The position numbers and the translations under genes are program-made. Below, in pieces: positions 1 through 6,714 of a DNA stretch of 16,079 bases. Origin of the DNA: an uncultured Clostridia bacterium (GTDB lineage Bacteria; Bacillota; Clostridia; TANB77; CAG-508); contig CALYAH010000039.1 of the NCBI GenBank assembly GCA_944393455.1, forward strand, positions 1 to 16,079, read 5' to 3'. Positions within the stretch are counted from its first letter, which is position 1; every line of letters begins with the position of its first letter. Below the pieces are notes generated by a model. It had not been told where the DNA came from and searched no databases. It worked only from the letters and a program-made list of their open reading frames with translations.

Positions 1-213
1 AAAGAAATCATTCCACAAGAACCAAATTCTTATAAATTTGAATCGTTTATCTTTGATGCCTTTGAATTTTTTGATGATATTGCAATTTTAAGAGGTAAAA
101 GAGAAGATGATTTTGCTCCTGTTAAAAATAAAGATGGAGTAGATAGTCCTAAAACAGCGAAAGAATTATATGAAAAATACTGGGAAAAAAGTAAAAAATT
201 ATTAAATGTTTAA
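1..213 (+). CDS. UAP1-type UDP-N-acetylhexosamine pyrophosphorylase, C-terminal end (partial)
   Basis: The reading frame is open from the first base and stops with TAA at 211-213, leaving 70 residues; the start lies outside the window. The fragment contains ESFIFDAFEFFDD and then KREDDFAPVKNKDGVDSPKTA. This resembles the C-terminal signature of eukaryotic-type UDP-N-acetylglucosamine/galactosamine pyrophosphorylases (UAP1/UGPase family), where the E-F-A-P-V-K-N motif helps form the sugar-nucleotide site. Members couple UTP and a hexosamine-1-phosphate to make UDP-HexNAc plus pyrophosphate in the cytosol. The gene ends 31 bp before a beta-helix gene on the same strand, so the two are probably co-transcribed. 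Family assignment is fairly safe from the motif; the precise sugar substrate cannot be read from this fragment. Confidence 0.8.
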   Translation, partial: KEIIPQEPNSYKFESFIFDAFEFFDDIAILRGKREDDFAPVKNKDGVDSPKTAKELYEKYWEKSKKLLNV

Positions 214-244
214 AAAGCAATAATTTTTTTTAAGGAGGATCAAG

Positions 245-910
245 ATGGAAGAATGCAAAATTTGTAACTTATATAATTTAGAGGAAACAATAGCTAAAAA
301 ACTATTAGAAAGTGTTACATATCCATGGGAAGTTTTACCTAAAATTAGTGATTTTATTTTAGAAATAGGAAACCAATTAGATATGGATAAGTATAATAAA
401 ATAGGCGAAGATATATGGATTGCAAAAACTGCAACAGTAGCTCCAACAGCGTATATTCATGGACCAGCAATAATAGGAGAAGAAGCGGAAATAAGACATT
501 GTGCTTTTATTAGAGGAAAAGCTATTGTTGGGAATGGAGCAGTAGTAGGAAATTCAACAGAATTAAAAAATGTTATCTTATTCAACAAAGTTCAAGTACC
601 TCACTATAATTATGTAGGAGATTCTATTCTTGGATACAAATCTCATATGGGAGCTGGCTCAATTACTTCTAATGTTAAATCTGATAAAAAATTAGTTGTG
701 GTAAAAAATGGAAAAGAAAAAATTGAAACAGGAATAAAAAAATTTGGAGCAATGTTAGGTGACGAAGTAGAAGTAGGATGTGGAAGTGTATTAAATCCAG
801 GAACTGTAGTAGGTAGAAATTCTAATATTTACCCATTATCATCAGTAAGAGGAGTTGTACCAAAAAATTCTATTTATAAAAATAAAAAAGAGATAGTAGA
901 GAAAATATAA
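245..910 (+). CDS. Left-handed beta-helix (hexapeptide-repeat) GlmU-like protein
   Basis: A 221-residue protein with a strong TAAGGAGGA site just upstream of ATG 245. Residues 1-50 form a short helical lead-in. From about residue 57 onward hexapeptide repeats follow (VAPTAYIHGPAIIG, AIVGNGAVVG, GTVVGRNSNIYP), typical of a left-handed parallel beta-helix. The segment H120-YNYVGDS followed by GAGSITSN resembles the GlmU C-terminal domain, in which the equivalent His acts in acetyl transfer. Such proteins in Clostridia are commonly labelled 'UDP-N-acetylglucosamine pyrophosphorylase', but this one has no nucleotidyltransferase domain; only the acyltransferase-like half is present. It follows a UAP1-type pyrophosphorylase, so the pair may act on the same UDP-amino-sugar route. 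Fold: confident. Activity and substrate: inferred. A terminator hairpin follows directly. Confidence 0.85.
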   Translation: MEECKICNLYNLEETIAKKLLESVTYPWEVLPKISDFILEIGNQLDMDKYNKIGEDIWIAKTATVAPTAYIHGPAIIGEEAEIRHCAFIRGKAIVGNGAVVGNSTELKNVILFNKVQVPHYNYVGDSILGYKSHMGAGSITSNVKSDKKLVVVKNGKEKIETGIKKFGAMLGDEVEVGCGSVLNPGTVVGRNSNIYPLSSVRGVVPKNSIYKNKKEIVEKI

Positions 911-939
911 AAATCAGCCAATAAAGGCTGATTTTTTTT
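911..939 (+). terminator. Intrinsic terminator between convergent genes
   Basis: A 9-bp perfect stem (AAATCAGCC at 911-919 with GGCTGATTT at 926-934, loop AATAAA) runs into a T tract at 932-939. It lies directly after the stop of the beta-helix gene. The complementary strand also leaves the stem into a T-rich stretch, so it can serve the convergent minus-strand gene ending at 942. Confidence 0.9.
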
Positions 940-941
940 AC

Positions 942-1316
942 CTACATTTGTTGATTACCAGGTATGAAGTAATCAACGACACCATAGATTAAAGCTCCTA
1001 TGATAGCGGCCATCCAAGAAATAGAATAACCTGCTACAAAGAACTGAGTAACATATAAAGTAATAGCTGCTAATGCGAATCCAACAAATCCTTTACCAAA
1101 TGGACTAGCATGTAAACCAGTAAATTTAACAACTAAATAATCAATTACCGTAAGAACAATAGCAGCAATGGCTAAAGTCCAAATATTATTAATAGTAAAT
1201 CCAGGTGTGAAAAATGCGGTAATAGCTAATACTACAGCAGCAGCAACTAATCTTCCGATTACTTGCCATACAGTAGAAGTTCCGCTTTTTGCATGATTTC
1301 CTTGAACGTCTGACAT
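942..1316 (-). CDS. Small four-helix membrane protein, phage-holin-like/DUF2512-like
   Basis: A 124-residue protein with a clear AAGGAGG site 8 bases before the ATG at 1316. After a polar N-terminus of about 16 residues there are four hydrophobic segments: about 18-37, 45-64, 74-95 and 98-116. They are linked by short loops containing FTPGF, GLHASPFGKG and the terminal DYFIPG. This architecture is that of the small 'phage holin family' or DUF2512-type membrane proteins that many Firmicutes chromosomes carry outside any prophage. No endolysin or phage gene is nearby, so lysis is not implied; the role is unknown and probably envelope-related. Its codon usage is a little richer in GCT/GCA alanine than its neighbours because of the alanine-rich helices. 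The family name is my recognition of the pattern, not a search result. Confidence 0.7.
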   Translation of the reverse strand: MSDVQGNHAKSGTSTVWQVIGRLVAAAVVLAITAFFTPGFTINNIWTLAIAAIVLTVIDYLVVKFTGLHASPFGKGFVGFALAAITLYVTQFFVAGYSISWMAAIIGALIYGVVDYFIPGNQQM

Positions 1317-1493
1317 AAGTCCAACCTCCTTAGTTCGCGTAACTCACACGCTTAAAATTCATTTTGTACTTTTTTCAAAGGTTCTAACTTTATTATTCAC
1401 AAAAATTTTTTATTTATACTAAAAAAAGTTGCATAGAATAGTTAAAATTTGTTAAAAATATAAAAAATACAATTTTAAAGTAGGTGTAAAAAC

Positions 1494-2171
1494 ATGTTAA
1501 TTACATTTTTTAGAGCTATTGTTTTATATATAATAGTTTTAATAGTAATGAGATTAATGGGAAAGAGAGAAATTGGTCAGTTACAACCATTTGAATTAGC
1601 TATTTCTATTATGATAGCGGATTTAGCGTCAATTCCTATGACAGAAATAGGAATTCCTATTTTTAATGGGATCGTACCAATACTAGGACTTTTAGTTATG
1701 CATCTAATTATTTCAGTTATTAATTTAAAGAGTTTAAAAGCAAGAGAAATTATTTGTGGAAAACCAAGTATTTTAATTTATAGAGGAAAAATTAATGAAA
1801 AAAAATTAAAAAAAGAAAGGTTTACAATTAATGAATTAGAAGAAAGATTAAGAGGTAATAATGTTGTGAATTTAGGTGATGTAGAATATGCTATTTTGGA
1901 GACAAGTGGGCAAGTAACAGTTATACAAAAACCAGGGAAAAGAAATACGATTCCAGAAGATTTTAATATAGAACCAGAATACGAAGGAATACCATATGAT
2001 TTAGTGATAGATGGAAAAATAATGTATAAAAATTTAAAAGCCCTTGGCAAGAATTATACTTGGATAAAAAAACAAGTAGAAAAATTTAAAATAAAGCCAG
2101 AAGAAGCTCTAGTGGTAACTTTAGATGGAAAGGGACAAATTTTTTGTTTTTTTTTTGAAAAGGGGGCATAA
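1494..2171 (+). CDS. DUF421/YetF-family membrane protein
   Basis: A 225-residue protein, close to the length of B. subtilis YetF. Three N-terminal membrane segments (about 2-20, 34-50, 58-78) surround the family hallmark RLMGKREIGQLQPFELAISI. Next comes a soluble YetF domain with GKPSILIYRGKINEKKLKKERFT, then ELEERLRGNNVVNLGDVEYAILETSGQ. The function of DUF421 proteins is not firmly established; some YetF-like proteins are expressed in spores or under stress. The start is preceded only by a weak AGGTG site. Stop TAA lies 3 bases before the ATG of a DUF4363 gene, so the two are translationally adjacent. A run of ten T (2147-2156) sits near the 3' end in the codons for CFFFE. Confidence 0.9.
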   Translation: MLITFFRAIVLYIIVLIVMRLMGKREIGQLQPFELAISIMIADLASIPMTEIGIPIFNGIVPILGLLVMHLIISVINLKSLKAREIICGKPSILIYRGKINEKKLKKERFTINELEERLRGNNVVNLGDVEYAILETSGQVTVIQKPGKRNTIPEDFNIEPEYEGIPYDLVIDGKIMYKNLKALGKNYTWIKKQVEKFKIKPEEALVVTLDGKGQIFCFFFEKGA

Positions 2172-2174
2172 AAT

Positions 2175-2573
2175 ATGTGGAAAGTAACTATTATTTGTAT
2201 TGTCATTGTTACAGCAATTATAGGTGGAAATATATTAACTCAAAATTATACCGTAGAATCGGTAGAAAATTTGTCTGGTAAATTATCTGAATTGAAAAAA
2301 GATGTACTAGAAATAGAAGAAAAAGGTGGTAATAAAGATAGTGTGAATGAAAAAATGCAGAAAATAAAAAATGAATGGAACAAAAGACATGATAAGTTAG
2401 CATATTTTATTGAACATGATGAACTGGAAAAAGTAGAAACAAATTTAACTGGAGCAAGTAGTTTTTTAGAAATAGAGGATTATGTAGAAACAATTAGTGA
2501 GTTAGACAAAAGTAATTTTATTTTGAAACATATTGAAGAAAAATATGCATTTAATTTAGAAAATATATTTTAA
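2175..2573 (+). CDS. DUF4363-family membrane-anchored coiled-coil protein
   Basis: A 132-residue protein whose ribosome binding site (AGGGGG) lies inside the end of the preceding DUF421 gene. One N-terminal hydrophobic segment (about residues 3-18, VTIICIVIVTAIIGGNIL) would act as a signal anchor. The rest is charged and helical, with heptad-like spacing (VENLSGKLSELKKDVLEIEEK), and ends in NLENIF. DUF4363 proteins are a small clostridial family often found directly downstream of DUF421/YetF genes, and the 3-bp spacing here fits a two-gene operon. The pairing suggests a membrane complex, but this is inference and neither member has a proven activity. A long terminator stem follows. Confidence 0.8.
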   Translation: MWKVTIICIVIVTAIIGGNILTQNYTVESVENLSGKLSELKKDVLEIEEKGGNKDSVNEKMQKIKNEWNKRHDKLAYFIEHDELEKVETNLTGASSFLEIEDYVETISELDKSNFILKHIEEKYAFNLENIF

Positions 2574-2577
2574 TAAA

Positions 2578-2615
2578 AAAATAGATTTCATAGAACTTTA
2601 TGAAATCTATTTTGT
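2578..2615 (+). terminator. Bidirectional intrinsic terminator
   Basis: A 15-bp perfect stem (2578-2592 with 2599-2613, loop GAACTT) has A residues on the left flank and T residues on the right. It separates the plus-strand DUF4363 gene from the convergent minus-strand Lon-like gene ending at 2627 and can terminate both transcripts. Confidence 0.9.
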
Positions 2616-2626
2616 ATTATTAAAGA

Positions 2627-5020
2627 TTATTTATTTGATTTACTACTTATATCTGCATATTTTTTTAGTTTCTCATAAACTAAATAATTGATAGTACCTG
2701 CTGGGAAATGACCATCTTTATCTTTTTTTTTTTTTTGAACACCAGTTAACACTTCAATTCCTTCTTCTATGGTAGAAACAGAGTAAATATGGAATTTTTT
2801 ATCTTTAACGGCTTGAACAACTTCATCAGAAAGTTGTAAATTATCAACATTTTGAATTGGTATCATTACACCATGTGAGCCATCTAAACCACGAACTTTA
2901 CACACTTGAAAGTATCCTTCAATTTTTTCATTAACACCACCAATTGGTTGTATTTGACCTTTTTGGTTAACAGAGCCAGTAACGGCAATTGCTTGATTAA
3001 TAGGAACTTCAGACAAGCTAGAAAGCAAACCGTATAATTCAGTACTAGAAGCACTATCTCCATCTACACCATTATATAATTGTTCAAAACAAATACTAGC
3101 TGTCAAACACAAAGGAATATCTTGTGCAAACATTTCTCCTAAATAACCTGTCAAAATTAAAACTCCTTTTGAATGTGAAGGTCCTGATATTTCAACTTCT
3201 CTTTCAATGTTAATAATGCCATTTTTCCCAGTATAAGTATTAACCGTGATTTTTGCAGGTTTTCCAAAAGTATAATCACCAATTGTCATGACAGTTAATC
3301 CGTTTAATTCTCCTACTTCGTATCCAGATGTATTAATTAGTAAGGTGTTTTCTTTTATCATTTCTAGATATTTCTCATCATATTTTTTTACTCTTTCAAT
3401 CCTTTCAGATAAAGCTTTATCAATAAATTTAGCTGTTACTGTTTTTGAACGAGATAATTTAGCCCAGGTAGCGGCTTCACCAACAACCTGAATTAAATCA
3501 TCAAATTTTGTAGAAACTTTACTATGGCTTCCTGCTAGTTTAGAACTATATTCTACTAACTTTGCCATTGCATCTTTATCTAGATGAGGTAATTCTTCAT
3601 GTGCACAAAAACCGTGTACAATTCTAGCTAATTTATTTAAGTTATCTTTAGAGATCTCAGCTGTTTCTTCAAATTCTACTTTTATTTTAAATAATTTTCT
3701 AAAATCAGAATCCATTGCTAATAAAGTTTGATATATATTGCTATTTCCAATTAATATAACTTTCAAATTAAGTGGAATTGGTTCTGGTTTTAAAGAGATT
3801 AATACCATAGATGAGCGTTGTTCATTAGCGTTTTCAATTCCTAATTCTTTAATTCTTAATGCCTTTTTTAATGCTTCATAGCAAGATCCATTTGCCAATA
3901 AATCTTTTGCTTGAAAAATAATATATCCGCCATTTGCTTGTTGCATTAATCCCGGTTTTAACATAGTATGATCAGTTTTCAAAGATCCATAATAGTTTTC
4001 ATATTCTAATGTTCCAAATATATTATGATAAGAATAATTAGAATCCATAATAACAGGAGCACCTTCACGGTTTGAATTATCAACAAATAAATTAACACGA
4101 TAATTTAAACAAGGGTCAGGTTTTTTATTAATAGGATTTTGCTGAATATTTTGTGGTTGTTTATTAGGATCCTCTAAAAAAGTAGGTATATTTTTTAGTA
4201 CGTCTTGTTTTACATCGTTTAGAAATTTATTAATTTTCTTATTTCGTTTATATTTTGATTTTAAATAATTGATATGAACATTTACAGTAAGTAGTGCAAC
4301 ATTAGATTGCCATTCTGAGATTTTTTTGTCAGATTGACGCTCAATTTCTTTTATTTGACTAATAACATTCATGATTTGTTCTTGTACTAATATAGATTTT
4401 TCTTCGTATTGTTGTTTTATTTCTTCATCTAGCTGTTCAAATTCTTCTTCTTCAATGGCTTTACCATTTACAATAGGCATCATATAGATACCATTTTGAG
4501 CAGCTTTGACTTGAAAATTATATTTAGAAGCATCTTCATTTAGCTTTTCTAATAGGGCATAACGTTTTGCTTCATATTCTTGTTTGATTATAGCTTTTTC
4601 TTTTTCAAAGTCATCATTATTAAAAGTTTTTCTAATATCTTTTCTAATTTCTTTAATAAATCCATCCATAGAATCTTTAAATTCTTTACCTTGTCCAGCA
4701 GGTAATGAAACGGCTATAGGTTCATTTGGATTATCAAAGTTATAAATATAACACCAGTCAAAAGGAACTTTTTTCTTTGCAGCTATTTTTTGTAAATAGT
4801 TTTTGGTACACATAGTTTTTCCAACACCGCTAGGACCTTCCAAATATAAGTTATAACCTTTAACGTCAACTTGTAGTCCAAATTCTAATGCTTTGATTCC
4901 ACGATCTTGACCAATGCCCTCTTGGATTGGTTCTAATTCTTCAGTTGTATCAAAAGCAAAAATATTAGGATTACAAGTCATTTTTAAATTCTTATAATCT
5001 AATTCATTTTTATTTTTCAT
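2627..5020 (-). CDS. ATP-dependent Lon-family protease, LonC/YcbZ-like
   Basis: A 797-residue cytosolic protease with a GGAGGAAACAA site before the ATG at 5020. The AAA core begins with Walker A GPSGVGKT (62-69). It is interrupted by a long helical, charged insertion (about 120-300) ending in a Gln/Pro-rich stretch. It resumes with NIFGTLEYENYYGSLKTD and QANGGYIIFQAKDLL (about 360-375), where a classical acidic Walker B is not obvious, as in LonC-type relatives. The C-terminal Lon peptidase domain shows GVDGDSASSTE with catalytic Ser656 and GGVNEKIEG with Lys699, so the Ser-Lys dyad is intact. Unlike housekeeping LonA there is no N-terminal LAN domain. The homopolymer run at 2723-2736 encodes Gln762-Lys766 and could cause slippage near the C-terminus. 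Substrates are unknown; protein quality control is the likely role. Confidence 0.92.
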   Translation of the reverse strand: MKNKNELDYKNLKMTCNPNIFAFDTTEELEPIQEGIGQDRGIKALEFGLQVDVKGYNLYLEGPSGVGKTMCTKNYLQKIAAKKKVPFDWCYIYNFDNPNEPIAVSLPAGQGKEFKDSMDGFIKEIRKDIRKTFNNDDFEKEKAIIKQEYEAKRYALLEKLNEDASKYNFQVKAAQNGIYMMPIVNGKAIEEEEFEQLDEEIKQQYEEKSILVQEQIMNVISQIKEIERQSDKKISEWQSNVALLTVNVHINYLKSKYKRNKKINKFLNDVKQDVLKNIPTFLEDPNKQPQNIQQNPINKKPDPCLNYRVNLFVDNSNREGAPVIMDSNYSYHNIFGTLEYENYYGSLKTDHTMLKPGLMQQANGGYIIFQAKDLLANGSCYEALKKALRIKELGIENANEQRSSMVLISLKPEPIPLNLKVILIGNSNIYQTLLAMDSDFRKLFKIKVEFEETAEISKDNLNKLARIVHGFCAHEELPHLDKDAMAKLVEYSSKLAGSHSKVSTKFDDLIQVVGEAATWAKLSRSKTVTAKFIDKALSERIERVKKYDEKYLEMIKENTLLINTSGYEVGELNGLTVMTIGDYTFGKPAKITVNTYTGKNGIINIEREVEISGPSHSKGVLILTGYLGEMFAQDIPLCLTASICFEQLYNGVDGDSASSTELYGLLSSLSEVPINQAIAVTGSVNQKGQIQPIGGVNEKIEGYFQVCKVRGLDGSHGVMIPIQNVDNLQLSDEVVQAVKDKKFHIYSVSTIEEGIEVLTGVQKKKKDKDGHFPAGTINYLVYEKLKKYADISSKSNK

Positions 5021-5127
5021 TTGTTTCCTCCATAATTTTTTCTTATTATATCCACTTCAAAGTTATTTTATATTAGTTCATAAAAAAAGTAAAGAAAATA
5101 TTGTAAAATTATTGTGAAAATTGTTGT

Positions 5128-5156
5128 ATTATATGTAAAAATATGGTAATATACAA
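5128..5156 (-). promoter_or_regulatory. Sigma-A type promoter for the Lon-like protease
   Basis: On the minus strand TTGTAT (5156-5151), a 17-base spacer and a perfect TATAAT (5133-5128) are read. Transcription would start near 5121 and give about 100 nt of 5' leader before the ATG at 5020. On the plus strand the same bases also read TTGTAT-N17-TAATAT (5124-5152), so a divergent weak promoter is possible. The rest of 5021-5339 is AT-rich and I see no gene in it. Confidence 0.6.
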
Positions 5157-5288
5157 AAGATTTTATATCTATAAAATTTAAATCACAATATTTTTATTAT
5201 ATCAGTTTAATCATAGTATTTTCATAGATGTTTCAATTCTTTTTTGTCCAAAAATAATCGTTATTCAAAAATATCTTTGTATTTACTA

Positions 5289-5317
5289 TTGACTATAAAT
5301 TAACACAATGGTAAAAT
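5289..5317 (+). promoter_or_regulatory. Sigma-A promoter of the coiled-coil repeat gene
   Basis: TTGACT at 5289-5294, exactly 17 bases, then TAAAAT at 5312-5317. Transcription would begin near 5324, which rules out the in-frame upstream ATG at 5316 (inside the -10 box) as a start codon. It supports ATG 5340, which has AGGAGGTGA at 5327-5335. Confidence 0.75.
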
Positions 5318-5339
5318 GATGAAAATAGGAGGTGAATAT

Positions 5340-5888
5340 ATGGAGGAAAAAATATTATCGCTTCTTTTAGATATGCAATTAGACATTAAAAAAATACAAG
5401 CAGATCAGAAAGAAATGAAGGAAGATCAACAAGAAATGAAGAAAGAAATAGCTGAGATTAAAGCAGATCAACAAGAAATGAAGAAAGAAATAGCTGAGAT
5501 TAAAGCAGACCAACAAGAAATGAAGAAAGAAATAGCTGAGATTAAAGCGGACCAACAAGAGATGAAGAAAGAAATGGCTGAAATGAAAGAAGAACAACAG
5601 GGAATGAAAAAAGAAATAATTGCAATGAAAAAAGAGCAAAAAGTGATTAAAAAAGATCAAAAGGAAATGAAAAAAGAACAAAAGAGTATGAGAGAATTAC
5701 AAGAGATGACAATTAATAGATTAAACAATTTACAAGAAGAAGTAAGAATAAATAAAATAAATATAGCAAAAATCCTAGAAGTACAAAATGAAACGTTAGA
5801 ATTTTTAAAGGATACAATGAATAAAAATGAATTAGAACATAATGAATTTAGAACAAGATTGACTGAGCTTGAACGAAAAGCAATATAA
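5340..5888 (+). CDS. Coiled-coil protein with 14-residue tandem repeats
   Basis: A 182-residue cytosolic protein, predicted almost wholly alpha-helical. I place the start at ATG 5340 because AGGAGGTGA precedes it and the promoter -10 overlaps the longer alternative at 5316. After MEEKILSLLLDMQLDIKKI, residues 29-84 consist of four copies of a two-heptad unit (DQQEMKKEIAEIKA), with further decayed copies on either side up to about residue 115. The tail (about 125-182) is non-repetitive but still helical: RLNNLQEEVRINKINIAKILEVQNETLEFLKD. No signal peptide, membrane segment or enzymatic motif is visible. Clostridial genomes often carry such variable-length coiled-coil proteins of unknown role. 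It is monocistronic, with its own promoter and a hairpin downstream. Confidence 0.8.
   Translation: MEEKILSLLLDMQLDIKKIQADQKEMKEDQQEMKKEIAEIKADQQEMKKEIAEIKADQQEMKKEIAEIKADQQEMKKEMAEMKEEQQGMKKEIIAMKKEQKVIKKDQKEMKKEQKSMRELQEMTINRLNNLQEEVRINKINIAKILEVQNETLEFLKDTMNKNELEHNEFRTRLTELERKAI
5424..5591 (+). repeat. 42-bp in-frame tandem repeat, four copies
   Basis: Units begin at 5424, 5466, 5508 and 5550. Units 1 and 2 are identical over all 42 bases, unit 3 differs at two bases and unit 4 at several. Each unit encodes two heptads, so gain or loss of a copy keeps both frame and coiled-coil register. Identity at synonymous positions indicates recent duplication rather than selection on protein alone. 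Confidence 0.95.
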
Positions 5889-5923
5889 AGTAAAGAAATA
5901 AATTATATAGATATAAAATTTGA

Positions 5924-6001
5924 AATCGTCGTCAAAATAGACTATTGTTGAAATATAAGTAAAAAGTAGTCATATATTTTGCTCCGACGATTATTATTTT
6001 T
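5924..6001 (+). terminator. Long branched-stem hairpin after the coiled-coil gene
   Basis: Three nested helices can form: AATCGTCG (5924-5931) with CGACGATT (5985-5992), CAAAATA (5933-5939) with TATTTTG (5975-5981), and GACTA (5940-5944) with TAGTC (5967-5971). The loop is 22 bases and an interrupted T run follows. It is probably the 3' end or terminator of the coiled-coil transcript, although the T tract is weaker than at other terminators in the window. A small structured RNA is an alternative. Confidence 0.55.
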
Positions 6002-6029
6002 ATATATAACAACAAAACAAGATTAGAAC

Positions 6030-6045
6030 AACTGAACAATCAGTT
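6030..6045 (+). promoter_or_regulatory. Candidate TetR-family operator
   Basis: An inverted repeat AACTGA-acaa-TCAGTT lies 18 bases before the -35 box of the tetR promoter. TetR regulators usually bind short palindromes next to their own promoter, so this is the best visible candidate for autoregulation. A 10-base direct repeat ATTAGAACAA also occurs at 6022-6031 and 6071-6080 around it. Confidence 0.4.
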
Positions 6046-6063
6046 TAAAAAAGGGCAAAACTA

Positions 6064-6092
6064 TTGCAATATTAGAACAAAATAGATATAAT
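6064..6092 (+). promoter_or_regulatory. Sigma-A promoter of the tetR-acyl-CoA ligase operon
   Basis: TTGCAA (6064-6069), a 17-base spacer and a perfect TATAAT (6087-6092). The transcript would start near 6099, after the in-frame ATG at 6097. This supports the ATG at 6130, which has AAGGGAGG at 6116-6123. Confidence 0.75.
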
Positions 6093-6129
6093 ATAAATGG
6101 ATTATCCCAAGTTGAAAGGGAGGAAAACA

Positions 6130-6699
6130 ATGAATAAAACAAAAAGAAAGATATTTGAAACATCTATGAAATTATTTGCAGAAAAAGGATATGATGCAAC
6201 AAGTATTGAAGAAATAACAGCTACTGTGGGAGTAGCAAAAGGAACATTGTATTATCATTTTTCGAGCAAAGAAGAAATATTTAATTTCCTTGTAGAAGAA
6301 GGCATTAAACTTTTGCAGAACAGCGTAGATATAAAAACAGCAAAATTTTCAAATTATATTGACAAATTAAAAGCAATAGTATTAATTCAAATAAAAATAG
6401 TTGTAAAGTATGAAGATATAATTACAATTTTATTAAGCCAATTTTGGGGAAATGAAGCCAGAAATCAGATGTGCAGAAAAAATATACTTTCATATGTTAA
6501 TAAAATAGAAGATATTGTAAAAGAAGGAATTGATAAGGGGCAAATAAAAAAAGGAAATCCACAGGCAATTGCTTCTGAAATCTATGGACTAATTTGTTCG
6601 AGTTTAGTGTATAAAGAAAGAAGCAAAGAAAAAATTGATGTTATGAAATTATATAAAGAATTTGAAAGTACAGTAATAGAAGGGCTGAGAGTAAAATAA
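6130..6699 (+). CDS. TetR/AcrR-family transcriptional regulator
   Basis: A 189-residue regulator. ATG 6130 is preferred to the upstream in-frame ATG at 6097 because a good ribosome binding site precedes it and the promoter would initiate after 6097. The N-terminal TetR DNA-binding domain is clear: IFETSMKLFAEKGYDATSIEEITATVGVAKGTLYYHFSSKEEIF, with the helix-turn-helix at about residues 24-46. The remaining roughly 140 residues are an all-helical ligand-binding and dimerisation domain without a recognisable ligand signature. It lies 15 bases before an acyl-CoA synthetase-like gene, so it most likely controls that operon. An acyl-CoA or fatty acid effector is plausible by analogy with FadR-type TetR proteins, but this is not shown by sequence. 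Confidence 0.9.
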   Translation: MNKTKRKIFETSMKLFAEKGYDATSIEEITATVGVAKGTLYYHFSSKEEIFNFLVEEGIKLLQNSVDIKTAKFSNYIDKLKAIVLIQIKIVVKYEDIITILLSQFWGNEARNQMCRKNILSYVNKIEDIVKEGIDKGQIKKGNPQAIASEIYGLICSSLVYKERSKEKIDVMKLYKEFESTVIEGLRVK

Positions 6700-6714
6700 G
6701 AAGGGGAAATAACG

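Noticed and set aside
942..1316. Evidence for a prophage because of the holin-like protein.
   Set aside because: No endolysin, terminase, integrase or structural gene lies nearby; such small membrane proteins are common chromosomal genes.
1317..1493. Divergent promoters for the holin-like and DUF421 genes.
   Set aside because: Several -10-like hexamers occur in this AT-rich gap but none has a convincing -35 at 16-18 bases, so I report none.
5379..5681. A 100-codon antisense frame in the coiled-coil gene.
   Set aside because: It is a Phe/Leu/His repeat that is simply the complement of the 42-bp Lys/Glu repeats.
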